64,000 nucleotides of DNA from Sphaerisporangium sp039871875 (GTDB lineage Bacteria; Actinomycetota; Actinomycetes; Streptosporangiales; Streptosporangiaceae), in the NCBI RefSeq assembly GCF_039871875.1, contig NZ_JBDPMD010000039.1:1-64000 (forward strand), given 5' to 3'. Shown one piece after another: positions 45,236 to 52,580 of this stretch. The stretch's first letter is position 1. Every line of letters begins with the position of its first letter. The position numbers and the translations under genes are program-made. The notes beneath the pieces are model-generated. The model was not told the DNA's origin. It made no database searches and was given only the letters and a program-made list of their open reading frames with translations.

Positions 45236-45955
45236 ATTAACCGTCTCGTGCTGTGGAACGTCGACCTCACCCTGGTCGACGTGGCGATCGTCACCCGCGA
45301 CGCCTACGCCGACGCCTTCCGGCAGGTCACCGGCCGTCCTCTGGTGAAGCTCGCGCCCGCCATGGGCCGCCCCGACTCGGAGATCATCTTCGAGACGCTC
45401 GCCGTCAACGGCATCGTGACCGGCGACGACCACCTGCCGCGGTTCATCGAGGCCCTCGCCGCCGCGCTCGCCGCCCGCCGCAAGCGGCTCGACAAGGACG
45501 GCCACGCCATGCCCGGCGCCAAGGACGCCCTGAAGGCCGTGGCCCGCCTGGACGGCGTGGTGCAGTCGGTGCTGACCGGCACCATCAAGAGCAACGCCGT
45601 GCTCAAGCTCAAGGCCTTCGGGCTGGACCGCTACGTCGACTTCGAGGTGGGAGGCTACGGCGAGGAGGTCTACCCCAAGGCCACCCTGCTGCAGGTCGCG
45701 CAGAGCCGCGTCAAGCAGCGCCACGGCTTCCGCTGCGACGGCACCAACACCGTCCTCATCGGCGACTCGGCCCGCGACGTCCAGGCGGCCCGCATCGCCG
45801 ACGCCGCCATGATCGCCGTCGCCTCCGGCCGCTCGACACCCGCCGAGCTGCACGAGGCGGGCGCCGACATCGTCCTCGCGGACCTCACCAACGCCTCCGA
45901 GGTGGTGGCCGCCGTCGCCCGCCTCACCAGCCCGCTGGACCGCAAGGCCGTCTAG
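45236..45955 (+). CDS. HAD-like protein with Asn in place of the nucleophile Asp
   Basis: About 239 residues with an otherwise standard HAD core and cap: SVLTGTIKSNAVLKL (motif II), YPKATLLQVAQ (motif III Lys) and VLIGDSARDVQAA (motif IV). Motif I, normally D-x-D-x-T, reads LWNVDLTLVD, so the phospho-accepting Asp is Asn (AAC at 45251-45253). The enzyme may be inactive, a binding protein, or rescued by deamidation. The start is uncertain: GGAGG (45225-45229) is correctly spaced for ATT 45236, a rare start giving (M)NRLVLWN; GTG 45248 is the nearest ordinary codon but 18 bases from that site. Confidence 0.72.
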   Translation: MNRLVLWNVDLTLVDVAIVTRDAYADAFRQVTGRPLVKLAPAMGRPDSEIIFETLAVNGIVTGDDHLPRFIEALAAALAARRKRLDKDGHAMPGAKDALKAVARLDGVVQSVLTGTIKSNAVLKLKAFGLDRYVDFEVGGYGEEVYPKATLLQVAQSRVKQRHGFRCDGTNTVLIGDSARDVQAARIADAAMIAVASGRSTPAELHEAGADIVLADLTNASEVVAAVARLTSPLDRKAV

Positions 45956-46106
45956 GTCCCGCGTCCACGGCGTTTCTGCCGGTGTCATTTCCTGTTGCGC
46001 GGATGCCTGGTCGCGTTGGCTGGTCGCGCGGGGGAAGGACACCCGGCGCACCGCGCGGGTCGCCGCTTCTCCTGTGCCCTTTTCCCCATGCAGTGAGGAG
46101 AGCGAC

Positions 46107-47801
46107 GTGCGTCCGATCAGGAGGTGCCAGACGGCCATCACCGGTGGTCGCCGGCTCGAACGTGAGACCCTGACATCGAGGATCCGGTCCGCCGTACGGC
46201 GACCGCGCCGCGCCGCCGCGCGCGCCGTCATGGCGGCGGTCATGGCCGCCGGCGCGCTCGCCGGCGTCGCCACCGTGTCCACCCCCGCCCTGGCGGTCGC
46301 GGGCGGCACCTCCGCGGCCCCGCCGCTGGTCTGCACCGGCGACGGCACCAGCGGCAACCGCGTCCAGATCGTCTACGCCTACGAAGGCGCCGACAACCTC
46401 AGCCTCCGCGAGCCCGCCATCCGGCAGGCGATCTGGGAGGCCCAGACCAACATCAACGACAGCGCCCGGCGTGACGGCGGGCGGCGGTTGCTCAACGTCG
46501 TGCACGACGGGAGCTGCCACGCCCTCATCACGACGGTCCAGGTGCCGGCCGGTCAGACGGACGCGGGGAACTGGATCCTCGACGAGGACCTCACCGCCGG
46601 TGACCGCATCTACCTGATGATCGCCGAACAGACCGGCGAGTGCGGCGCCGCCTGGAACGACAACGTCGAGAACGACAGCACACCCGGCACGGGCAACCTG
46701 CACAACAGCAGGACCGGCTACGTCCTCGTCGGCCTCGGCTGCCTGAACGGCCACGTGGTGACCCACGAGCTGGCGCACGCGCTGGGCGGGTTGTTACCCG
46801 GCGCGCCGAACAGCGACGGCGGCGGCCACTGCACCGACGGTCACGAGACGCTCTGCCAGCCCGCGACCGGGGCGGTGTGCCCGGACCCCATCTCCATCCG
46901 TTACCTCGACTGCGACGGCGACGACTACTTCTCGCTGAACCCGAGCGGCAGCTACCTGCCGACCCACTTCAACGCGGCGCTGGACAGCCTCTACCTGACG
47001 CCAGGCTCGCCGGTCACCCCCCTCACCGTCCCCTTCCCGCTGCCTCCCCAGTACCTCAGGGCGGTGGACATCCAGGGCACGTCGATCGCCTTCAGCTTCC
47101 GCCCGCCGGGCGACACCGCCGGCGTCACCGCGTACGAGATCCTGCGCAACGGGGTGCTGGTGGCCACCGTCCCGGCGAGCGAGAGGCGCACCACGGCACG
47201 GGTGGACGGGCTGCCGGCCGGCACCACGGCGTTCTACAACGTCCGGTCACGGGTCACCGTCGGCGGCACGAGCCGCTACTCGATCGCGTCGCAAGGGCTC
47301 AGCGCCACCACGGTCACCGGTTCCACCGAGGCGGGTGACGTCGCCCCGGGTGCCGTCATGGTCCTCACCAACGAGAACGTCCAGCCCGACGGGGAGTTCC
47401 AGGGCGCCTACCAGGCGATGGACAGCGGCAACGCCACGGACGAGGACGCCGGCACCCTGCAGCATCCCCGCCACGAGGCCACCAACCAGCAGTGGAAACT
47501 GACCGCCGCCACCGGCGGCACCTACACCGTGCGCAGCGAGTACGGCGGCAAGTGCCTCGCGGTCCTCGGCGGCTCCACCTCGGCGGGCGCCGCGATCGTG
47601 CAGAGCACCTGCACCGGCGCGGCGAACCAGCGGTGGGCGTTCGTGCCGGTCATCGGCTTGACGTACCAGCTCAGGAACGCCGGCTCGAACCTGTGCGCGC
47701 AGACCGAGAACCTGAGCACCGCCATGCTGGCGCCCCTGGTGCAGGGCACCTGCTCCAGCAGCGAGCCGAGCCAGCGGTGGAGCGTGCACCGGATGGGCTG
47801 A
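46107..47801 (+). CDS. Secreted HExxH metalloprotease with FN3-like and ricin-type lectin domains
   Basis: A 564-residue exported protein. A long Arg-rich signal region (about 30-65, VMAAVMAAGALAGVATVSTPALA) precedes the mature chain. The zinc site is VTHELAHALGGLL (H220, E221, H224) with further His/Cys residues close by (GGHCTDGHETLC). An FN3-like domain follows (AFSFRPPGDTAGVTAYEILRNG), then a C-terminal ricin-B/RICIN domain with NQQWKLT, GKCLAVLGG and NQRWAFV repeats for carbohydrate binding. It likely degrades extracellular protein while bound to polysaccharide. GTG 46107 with GAGGAG upstream. A strong shared hairpin follows its stop. Confidence 0.87.
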   Translation: MRPIRRCQTAITGGRRLERETLTSRIRSAVRRPRRAAARAVMAAVMAAGALAGVATVSTPALAVAGGTSAAPPLVCTGDGTSGNRVQIVYAYEGADNLSLREPAIRQAIWEAQTNINDSARRDGGRRLLNVVHDGSCHALITTVQVPAGQTDAGNWILDEDLTAGDRIYLMIAEQTGECGAAWNDNVENDSTPGTGNLHNSRTGYVLVGLGCLNGHVVTHELAHALGGLLPGAPNSDGGGHCTDGHETLCQPATGAVCPDPISIRYLDCDGDDYFSLNPSGSYLPTHFNAALDSLYLTPGSPVTPLTVPFPLPPQYLRAVDIQGTSIAFSFRPPGDTAGVTAYEILRNGVLVATVPASERRTTARVDGLPAGTTAFYNVRSRVTVGGTSRYSIASQGLSATTVTGSTEAGDVAPGAVMVLTNENVQPDGEFQGAYQAMDSGNATDEDAGTLQHPRHEATNQQWKLTAATGGTYTVRSEYGGKCLAVLGGSTSAGAAIVQSTCTGAANQRWAFVPVIGLTYQLRNAGSNLCAQTENLSTAMLAPLVQGTCSSSEPSQRWSVHRMG

Positions 47802-47812
47802 CGACGAGACGC

Positions 47813-47843
47813 GACGGCGGCCCGGCCCGGCCGGGCCGCCGTC
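47813..47843. terminator. Bidirectional terminator
   Basis: GACGGCGGCCCGGC (47813-47826) pairs perfectly with GCCGGGCCGCCGTC (47830-47843) around three bases, a 14-bp GC-rich stem between the convergent metalloprotease and anti-sigma-like genes. Confidence 0.9.
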
Positions 47844-47855
47844 CCGCGCGGGAGC

Positions 47856-48854
47856 TCAGCCCGCCTCGTAGAGGGCCGCGGTCAGCGTGCCGGAGCGCGG
47901 GATCTTCGGCACCAGGCCGACCCGGACGGTGACCATGCCGTGGGCGTCCGGAGTGATCTCGCGGAGAACGGTGTACGACATGCCGTGCGAGGGGGTGCGC
48001 GGGCAGGCGAGCGCGTTCTTGAGCAGGCGGCCGTTCACCCGGACCTCGATCCCGGCACGACCGGCGATGTCGCCCGCGCAGTACGCGAGGAGGATCAGCG
48101 GCCGTCCCCGGTGCGGGACGGTCAGCGTGACCCTGCCGCCGGTGTGCCAGGAGGCCGTCCGCTGTCCCACCAGTGTGAATTCCGGCGACGAGTTCGTGAT
48201 CGTCGTCGGTGGCGTCTCCCGCGCCGGTGTGGCGGGCGGCGTCCACTCGTAGACGCCGAACCGCCAGACGGACGGGGTCTGCGGGCCAGGGTCGTCGTCA
48301 CGGTCCGTCATCTCGACGGTGAACGTCGCGGTGCGCGTCCCCGGCGGCAGGGGCGACACGTCGTAAGGAGCCTTGTACCGGCAACCGGACCACGGGGCGG
48401 GCTCCAGCCTGAACCTCCCGGGCTCGCCCGGCACCGTCACGCTGATCCTCAGCGCGCCGGGCGACGACGCCGGGCAGTTCACCAGGAGGGCCAGCGGCCG
48501 GTCGCGCACACGGACGTCGAACGTCACCTTGTCCTGGTGCCTGGAGTCCATCACCGCCGTGGCGACCCGCTCGTAGAGCTTGCCGTCCGGCGTCTGGAGC
48601 CGCGGCGGGAGCTCATCGACCACGGACGCGGCGACCTGCGGGCGGTGGCCGGGGCTCGGCAGGGCCGACCGGGTCGCCGTGACGACCGCCACCGCCGTCA
48701 GGGCCACGGCGCACGCGACGACGACGCTGAGGTGGCGGCGGCCACGGGGCCCGTGTGCGCGGAACCGCAGCGACTCCCACGGGATGGGTCGGTCGAACGC
48801 GGGGCGGCTGCGCTCGTCGAGCAGGTCGCGAAGTTCATGTCGGTTGACGGGCAT
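47856..48854 (-). CDS. Single-pass membrane protein paired with a SigE-type sigma factor
   Basis: A 332-residue protein with a basic cytoplasmic N-terminus (about 1-42: LRDLLDERSRPAFDRPIPW), one membrane helix (about 43-62: VVVACAVALTAVAVVTA) and an extracellular beta-rich domain with repeated strands such as LALLVNCPASSPGALRIS and LILLAYCAGDIAGRAGIEV, apparently two related halves. It starts three bases after the sigma-factor stop, the arrangement of sigma/anti-sigma pairs, so it probably holds or senses for the sigma factor. The usual zinc-binding anti-sigma motif is not visible in the short N-terminus, so the mechanism is uncertain. Confidence 0.78.
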   Translation of the reverse strand: MPVNRHELRDLLDERSRPAFDRPIPWESLRFRAHGPRGRRHLSVVVACAVALTAVAVVTATRSALPSPGHRPQVAASVVDELPPRLQTPDGKLYERVATAVMDSRHQDKVTFDVRVRDRPLALLVNCPASSPGALRISVTVPGEPGRFRLEPAPWSGCRYKAPYDVSPLPPGTRTATFTVEMTDRDDDPGPQTPSVWRFGVYEWTPPATPARETPPTTITNSSPEFTLVGQRTASWHTGGRVTLTVPHRGRPLILLAYCAGDIAGRAGIEVRVNGRLLKNALACPRTPSHGMSYTVLREITPDAHGMVTVRVGLVPKIPRSGTLTAALYEAG

Positions 48855-48857
48855 GGC

Positions 48858-49361
48858 CTACCCCCTTCTCGTGAACGTCGAGGTGAACGAGTCGTCGACG
48901 CGTAGCTTGGCCAGCGCCTTGCTGGTCTGGCTCTTCACCGTCCCGACGCTGCACCCGAGGGTCTCGGCGGCTTGAGCCTCGGTCATGTCCTCGAAGAACC
49001 GCAGCACCACCACGGCCCGCTGCCGGGCCGGTAACCGGCCGAGCGCCTGCCAGACCAGCTCCCGCTCGTCGGCCCGCTCGATGTGGTCCTCGCGCTGCGT
49101 CAGGTCGGGCGGTGAGCCGCTGACGACCTCGGCGTGTCGCCACCGCCGGCGCCACCAGGAGACGTGGACGTGCACGATGATCTTTCGGACGTACGCCTCA
49201 CGCTCGGGTCCGATCCGCCCCCACGCCACCCACGCCTTCATCAGCGCCGTCTGCACCAGGTCCTCCGCCGCCGCCCAGTCCCTGGTGAGCAGATAGGCGG
49301 TGCGGAGCAGCCGATGCCACGCCGCCGCGACGAACGCGTCGTACTCCGTGCGATCCGCCAT
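48858..49361 (-). CDS. ECF RNA polymerase sigma factor, SigE (SigE-family actinobacterial) type
   Basis: A 167-residue extracytoplasmic-function sigma factor. Region 2 reads FVAAAWHRLLRTAYLLTRDWAAAEDLVQTALMKAW and region 4 has LGRLPARQRAVVVLRFFEDMTEAQAAETLGCSVGTVKSQTSKALAKL. It would direct transcription of a small envelope-response regulon, probably restrained by the membrane partner encoded just downstream. ATG 49361 follows GGAGGAGGG and fits the family N-terminus (MADRTEYDAFVAAAW). No target promoter can be named. Confidence 0.93.
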   Translation of the reverse strand: MADRTEYDAFVAAAWHRLLRTAYLLTRDWAAAEDLVQTALMKAWVAWGRIGPEREAYVRKIIVHVHVSWWRRRWRHAEVVSGSPPDLTQREDHIERADERELVWQALGRLPARQRAVVVLRFFEDMTEAQAAETLGCSVGTVKSQTSKALAKLRVDDSFTSTFTRRG

Positions 49362-49440
49362 CCACGCCCTCCTCCGCCGATCGTCACCCCTTTCACGCCT
49401 CCACGCCCCCGGAAGGTTGCCTCGCGGCCGGGAACGGCGA

Positions 49441-49469
49441 AGACCCCGCCGGTCCACGGCGGGGCCTTC
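49441..49469 (-). terminator. Terminator of the membrane hydrolase gene
   Basis: CCCCGCCG (49445-49452) pairs with CGGCGGGG (49458-49465) around five bases, flanked by AAG and CTT. It lies 54 bases after the hydrolase stop on the minus strand, before the sigma-factor promoter region. Confidence 0.75.
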
Positions 49470-49522
49470 GGAAGACAACCCTCAGGTGAATGGGTTGCCG
49501 TAGAGCGCGGTCACTTATGGAG

Positions 49523-50986
49523 TCAGGGCGTTTCGTCCAGCACGCGTCTCATGAGCGCCACGAACTCCGCGGGCTGCTCGAACTGCGGCCGGTGCCCCGA
49601 GGTCGCGAAGGTCACGACCTCCTTGTGCGGCGCCTGGAGGTCGGCGGTCCACTCCAGCAGCAGCCGCACCCGCCCCGGCACCTCGTGCGCGCCGACGACG
49701 AAGTACACCGGCACCTCCAGCCGCTGAACCTCCACGCGGAAGTCGATGTCCTGCATCCGCGGGTACAGCAGGTCGTACCCGTCCAGCAGCCCCCCGAGCG
49801 CGTGCGCCTGGTCGAGCAGTGAGTACTCGGGCACCCCGAGGCTCTCCGCGAATCCGCTCACCCCTTCGCTGTTCCGGCTCCGGTCATAGGCGAACGCCTC
49901 AGGCTCACTCGTCAACATCGGCTCGTACGAGTAAGCGTCACCGTACGGCGGCGGCCCGAGCCCCGTGAGCCGCTTCGCGAGCTCCGCCCGCCCCGACGAA
50001 CGCGCCCAGGCCAGCGTCTCCTGGTACTGCGACCGGTCGGCCGCCGCCAGATCGACGGCCTGCCCGATCCCGATGTACGCCCGGAACAGGTCGGGCCGCT
50101 CCTGTACGGCGAGCACCCCCACCATCGACCCACCGGAATGCGCGACCAGATAGACCCGGTCCTTCCCGAACCTCTTCCGCAGATACGCCGCCATCCCCAC
50201 GGTGCTCCGCACCTCGTCCTCCACCGTGAACGTCGCCGCCGGCTCGAACGCCGCGAACGACTTCCCCCCACCCCGCCGATCCCACGTCGCCACCACGAAA
50301 TGCCGTTCGAGCTCCTCCAGATGCCGCCGCATCGCCCCGATCTCCGACCCACCCGGCGGCCCCGGCACGTACAACAACACCGGCTTCCCGGTGTCCACCC
50401 CCCGGATCATCACCCCGAACCGATGCCCGTTGACGGAAACAGTGGCCAGTTCGGCGACCCCACCCCGAGGCGCCCCCGCCACCGGCGCGGTACGCCCCGG
50501 CACCGCCACCACCCCCGCCACACCTCCCACGACCACCGCCAGCAGCCCCGTGACCACCCGCCCCGAATACCGCCGGACCCGCCCCTCCCGGACTCCGCCC
50601 CGCCGCCGCGCGACCCCCGCCCCCAGCAGCCCACCCAGAACCAGAGGAAGCAGCGCCACCACCAGGTGCACCCCCCGCCCGGTCACCAACGCCAGCACCC
50701 CGAACGTGGAGACCCGCACCCCGTCCACACTCGGCCCCCCGACCCCCATCCGCACCACCTCGAACACCCCCCAGAACACCAGAGGCGCCCCCAGCGCCAC
50801 CCACCGCGCCCCCAGCATCCACCCCGCCGAACCCCCCACCAATAACGAAACCCCCATGGTCCCCAACGCCTCGCCCACCGTCCCCGGCCCCCGAGGCGTC
50901 CATAAACCCGCCACCACTCCCCAAAGCACCACAATCCCTACCGCACCGACAACCGCCCCACCCCGCCCCGAGAACCACTTCTTCAT
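49523..50986 (-). CDS. Membrane-anchored alpha/beta hydrolase
   Basis: A 487-residue protein in two parts. The first about 170 residues contain four or five hydrophobic helices (VVGAVGIVVLWGVVAGLW, VALGAPLVFWGVFEVV, LVVALLPLVLGGLLGAGV, VVTGLLAVVVGGVAGVVAV). The rest is an alpha/beta hydrolase: oxyanion region YVPGPPGGSEIG, nucleophile in VYLVAHSGGSMVGVLA and late His in TSGHRPQFEQP. It resembles proline-iminopeptidase-like hydrolases. ATG 50986 is chosen over an upstream ATG at 51013. The membrane half uses very skewed G-rich codons. Substrate unknown; extracellular peptide or ester cleavage is likely. Confidence 0.83.
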   Translation of the reverse strand: MKKWFSGRGGAVVGAVGIVVLWGVVAGLWTPRGPGTVGEALGTMGVSLLVGGSAGWMLGARWVALGAPLVFWGVFEVVRMGVGGPSVDGVRVSTFGVLALVTGRGVHLVVALLPLVLGGLLGAGVARRRGGVREGRVRRYSGRVVTGLLAVVVGGVAGVVAVPGRTAPVAGAPRGGVAELATVSVNGHRFGVMIRGVDTGKPVLLYVPGPPGGSEIGAMRRHLEELERHFVVATWDRRGGGKSFAAFEPAATFTVEDEVRSTVGMAAYLRKRFGKDRVYLVAHSGGSMVGVLAVQERPDLFRAYIGIGQAVDLAAADRSQYQETLAWARSSGRAELAKRLTGLGPPPYGDAYSYEPMLTSEPEAFAYDRSRNSEGVSGFAESLGVPEYSLLDQAHALGGLLDGYDLLYPRMQDIDFRVEVQRLEVPVYFVVGAHEVPGRVRLLLEWTADLQAPHKEVVTFATSGHRPQFEQPAEFVALMRRVLDETP

Positions 50987-51024
50987 TGAGGACCCCTTAC
51001 AAACAGGGAACACGGACCATCACC

Positions 51025-51445
51025 CTAATAAGGAGCTGAAAAGCCGTATCGCTCAGGGGAAGTCCGGTCCGCTGGGCGCCGGTCGGCCGCACCGCTGTGA
51101 TCAACCGCTGAACCGCCGCGCCGGCGCCTCGGCCCCTTCCTGTTCTCGGCCCAGCTGACGATCCTGCGCAAGGTCTGCTCGTCCGGTGAGCCGGGCGGGA
51201 CGGTGTAGACCATCAAGGTCTGGTCGGGCTCACCGGGAGGCGCCATCGCCTGATAGGTCACGGTCAGTTCGCCGATCACGGGGTGACGGTAGCGCTTCAC
51301 GCCCCCTGCGGCGCTCGTTGACGCCGCGCTCGGCCCACAGCCGCGCGAACAGGGTGCTGGACGCCGGCAGATCGCCGATCAGCTTGTGCAGCAGCGGGTC
51401 GTCCGGATGGCGGCCGAGGTCGGACCGGAGGGTGCCATTCGCGGT
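51025..51445 (-). pseudogene. Truncated, frameshifted MmyB/XRE-type regulator
   Basis: The minus strand encodes the C-terminal part of an MmyB-type ligand-binding domain in two frames. One frame (about 51445-51305) reads LRSDLGRHPDDPLLHKLIGD and then FARLWAERGVNERRRG. At the C-run near 51302-51306 the frame shifts to KRYRHPVIGELTVTYQAM and QTLMVYTVPPGSPDEQTLRR. Family members have an N-terminal XRE helix-turn-helix and about 280 residues; that part is missing here, with unrelated sequence upstream to 51600. The remnant is therefore a dead gene unless the shift is a sequencing error, and even then it lacks the DNA-binding domain. Confidence 0.8.
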
Positions 51446-51647
51446 TGGATGCAGCCCTTGGGATGGTCAAAAGTGAGTACTCGCCGTCCGGCGGTGAGCA
51501 AGGAGGGCGTCAGGCCGCGCACCGCTGACGGCCACACGCTCTCGAGGCAGGGGATGTGTGGGTCGGTCACGGCCACGGGTACGACATCGCCGCCGGTCAG
51601 CCGGGGAATGACGGGTTGTCGATCATCGGGGGAGTACGTTGTGAGGC

Positions 51648-52169
51648 GTGACTTCGGAGATGGATGTCGTTCCCGGTGCGGGGCGGGAATCGCCGGACGG
51701 CCGGGTGCCGGTGGAGGGTGGACGGCGGGGGGCGGAGGCGGATGTGCCGCGGCCGCGGGGGCGGCGTGGGCGGGGGGTGGCGCGGGGTGGTGGCGCTCCG
51801 GCCTCCGGGGCTCGCGATCGAGGGACGGGGCGGGTGCCCGCGGAGGTCGTGGAGTCCCTCAAGGGTGATCGCAGTCCTCGGAACATCCGCGACTGCCTGC
51901 CTGGGGAGCATCGGGAGGTCTTCGAGAGGGATTTCCGGCGGTCCATGGCCAGGGCCGCCGAGGAACTGGATCTCGATGCGGTGAGCGAGGTGCTCGCGTA
52001 TTGGTGGCATGTCGCGCGGATGACGGCGACGGGGGAGTACCAGGAGGTCCTGGAGGAGAGCGGGCGGCTCGGAGGACAGGTGGAGAGCGGGGCGTACGTC
52101 CCGGGGCGGGCGGTCGGGGAAGCGATCGCCGAGAGGGCGGCTGAGCTCGGTGCCCGGCTCGATCTCTAG
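51648..52169 (+). CDS. DUF6247-like protein, candidate antitoxin
   Basis: A 173-residue protein. The first about 60 residues are Gly/Arg-rich and probably disordered. The conserved part (about 63-150) reads VPAEVVESLKGDRSPRNIRD, REVFERDFRRSMARAAEELDLDAVSEVLAYWW and matches the style of the DUF6247 family, often encoded before a small RelE/ParE-like gene. No enzymatic motif is seen. GTG 51648 has a poor ribosome site; ATG 51660 is an alternative. The stop is directly adjacent to the next ATG (zero spacing), so the two genes are certainly coupled. Antitoxin function is inferred only from this pairing. Confidence 0.7.
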   Translation: MTSEMDVVPGAGRESPDGRVPVEGGRRGAEADVPRPRGRRGRGVARGGGAPASGARDRGTGRVPAEVVESLKGDRSPRNIRDCLPGEHREVFERDFRRSMARAAEELDLDAVSEVLAYWWHVARMTATGEYQEVLEESGRLGGQVESGAYVPGRAVGEAIAERAAELGARLDL

Positions 52170-52424
52170 ATGTACAGCGTCGGGGCGACCAAGCAGGCGG
52201 AGGAGCAGATCGGCGGGCTTCCCGGCGGCGCCTTGCCGGGGCTTCTCGAGGTCACGGTGTTCTTGCAGGTGGCTCCGTGGAACGGGCTGCCGTTCGTGTG
52301 CGGGCGGGGGGATTCGCCGGTGCGGACGCGTACGTTCGGGGGCGGCGGTGAGGGGATGGTCACGTACCTGATCGTGGAGTACCGGCGCACGGTCGAGATC
52401 GTCAACGTGGTGTGGTGCGGGTGA
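52170..52424 (+). CDS. RelE/ParE-like small protein, candidate toxin
   Basis: An 84-residue compact protein with the RelE/ParE strand-helix order: YSVGATKQAEEQIGGLP helix, LPGLLEVTVFLQVAPWNG helix, then strands RTRTFGGGGEGMVTYLIVEYRRTVEIVNVVW. The last strands match ParE/RelE-type mRNA-interferase or gyrase-toxin folds; catalytic residues are not clearly conserved. It follows the DUF6247-like gene with no gap. The pair lies in a short accessory stretch beside a regulator remnant, consistent with gene traffic at this spot. Confidence 0.72.
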   Translation: MYSVGATKQAEEQIGGLPGGALPGLLEVTVFLQVAPWNGLPFVCGRGDSPVRTRTFGGGGEGMVTYLIVEYRRTVEIVNVVWCG

Positions 52425-52580
52425 CCGGTATGTGGGGGGCGGCCACATGGACCGGGGCGTTGTGGGGCGGGCGGGCCCGCGGCGGTCGTGCGGATCCCCG
52501 GGCGATCGACGTGGTGCGAGGCCTCGATATGTGGGTGGGCGGGATGGCATCGGACGACGGGGGTCGGTCAGGATGGGGGC

